Source: Populus alba (taxonomy: Eukaryota; Streptophyta; Magnoliopsida; Malpighiales; Salicaceae). From it: 64,000 bases of DNA. Below, piece by piece: positions 63,361 to 64,000 of the stretch. The notes under the pieces are model-generated. The model ran no database searches. It was not told the DNA's origin and was given only the letters and a program-made list of their open reading frames with translations. The position numbers and the translations under genes are program-made. Position 1 is the stretch's first letter; each line of letters opens with the position of its first letter. The stretch is taken from NCBI RefSeq assembly GCF_005239225.2, contig NC_133289.1:3975501-4039500 (forward strand), read 5' to 3'.

Positions 63361-64000
63361 GATTTATCATAATCTCATAGCACGAGTTAATACAATATAT
63401 TACAATAAAAAAATTATTCAATATATCATCATATTATTTTTTAAAAAAAAATATCTCTAATATGTATTATATTTTGAGTTTATTGATAATTTTTTTTAAT
63501 TAAAAAATACTTTAGCTTGGATGATCTAAAAAGAAGCTAGACAAACAAGAATCACGTGAGCAAAGAAAAGTAAACAAATTGCTGGCACATGAATATGACA
63601 GGTGGGGCCCATCTACAATCGTGGCCTCCTAACAACCCAATAGGTACAAATTCCACGTAAGGAACACGAAGACATCGTTGCGTGGCTGAGTTCGCCACAT
63701 CAGCTACGCGTCTGCACATGGAATTGAGGTCCACCAACCTGGTATTGTTTGTTAAGTTTAGTTTTCCTGTCTTGTAGTTGTCGCTAGAGTGCGGCCCATG
63801 GCACGTAAGCTTTGAGTGTGCTTGGATTGACGATGGATCTCCTCTCTTGGCATATTCTATCCTTCCCTCCTTGCGTCATTTCCTTCATTTATTTTATTTC
63901 GTCTCTAATTAATTTCCTGATGTTTCTTAAGCTTCTCTACACAGTTTTCCTCCTCTGATTTGTTTGCACACTCCTTTTTTACATTTTAAAAATATTTTTT

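Larger units (their letters stand above)
56800..64000. other. Seven-kb AT-rich repeat region, no supported gene
   Basis: No open frame here resembles a known protein. Contents: AT-rich dispersed-repeat copies (57090-57290, 57680-57790, 61570-61770, 62030-62200), a (CTT)n tract (59074-59096), two direct copies of a short AGGACTATCCCC motif (about 60452 and 60976), and degenerate tandem repeats (62430-63360). From about 63550 composition becomes more balanced, with a CACGTG G-box at 63553-63558, which may be the promoter of a gene beyond the window. Confidence 0.5.

Noticed and set aside
63552..63737. 61-codon minus-strand open frame near the window end
   Set aside because: No recognisable motif; the balanced composition more likely reflects a promoter of a gene beyond the window.

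Overview
This is a window of a dicot nuclear genome, most likely Populus or another Salicaceae member. It has split genes with GT-AG introns, AT-rich spacers and plant-only families (cellulose synthase A, alkaline alpha-galactosidase/raffinose synthase-like, AN1/C2H2 stress-associated protein). Short AT-rich dispersed repeats of a kind I associate with poplar sequence recur through the spacers. I see no bacterial, organellar or viral segment and no CRISPR array.

Layout, left to right: (1) a 79-aa conserved mitochondrial-type protein with a 2.2-kb leader intron (0.04-2.6 kb, minus); (2) a 19-exon EFR3-of-plants / SEMI-ROLLED LEAF 2-type armadillo protein (4.1-13.7 kb, minus); (3) a two-exon AN1-AN1-C2H2-C2H2 stress-associated protein (16.6-18.6 kb, minus); (4) a 123-aa single-exon protein of unknown function (22.0-22.4 kb, minus); (5) 40S ribosomal protein S2/uS5 (25.7-27.5 kb, minus); (6) a 1.5-kb Helitron-like element with internal repeats and a near-perfect hairpin (28.5-30.0 kb); (7) a 115-aa single-pass membrane protein (32.7-33.1 kb, plus); (8) a complete 14-exon CESA3-type cellulose synthase (34.7-40.6 kb, minus); (9) a nine-exon secreted GH28 polygalacturonase (42.7-45.8 kb, minus); (10) a decayed PPR gene (49.65-50.1 kb, plus); (11) a 13-exon GH36 galactinol-sucrose galactosyltransferase / SIP2-type alpha-galactosidase (51.2-55.5 kb, minus); (12) about 7 kb of AT-rich repeats to the window end.

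Exon models were built by hand from splice sites, reading frame and family similarity. For every multi-exon gene the exon lengths sum to an uninterrupted frame, so all appear intact. Two introns need GC rather than GT donors (EFR3-like intron 10, RFS2-like intron 12).

These genes do not form an operon or single pathway. CESA3 and the polygalacturonase both act on the cell wall, S2 is translation, the EFR3-like protein is membrane signalling, and the GH36 enzyme acts on raffinose sugars. The most informative large-scale signal is gene order. From memory, EFR3-like / SAP / RPS2 / polygalacturonase / SIP2 matches two duplicated Arabidopsis blocks (around At2g41830-41850 and At3g57480-57520), each of which kept a different subset. 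I found no convincing new biological system; the less expected items are transposable-element structures, two SINE-like sequences, two GC-AG introns and a Z-DNA-prone repeat next to a splice site.
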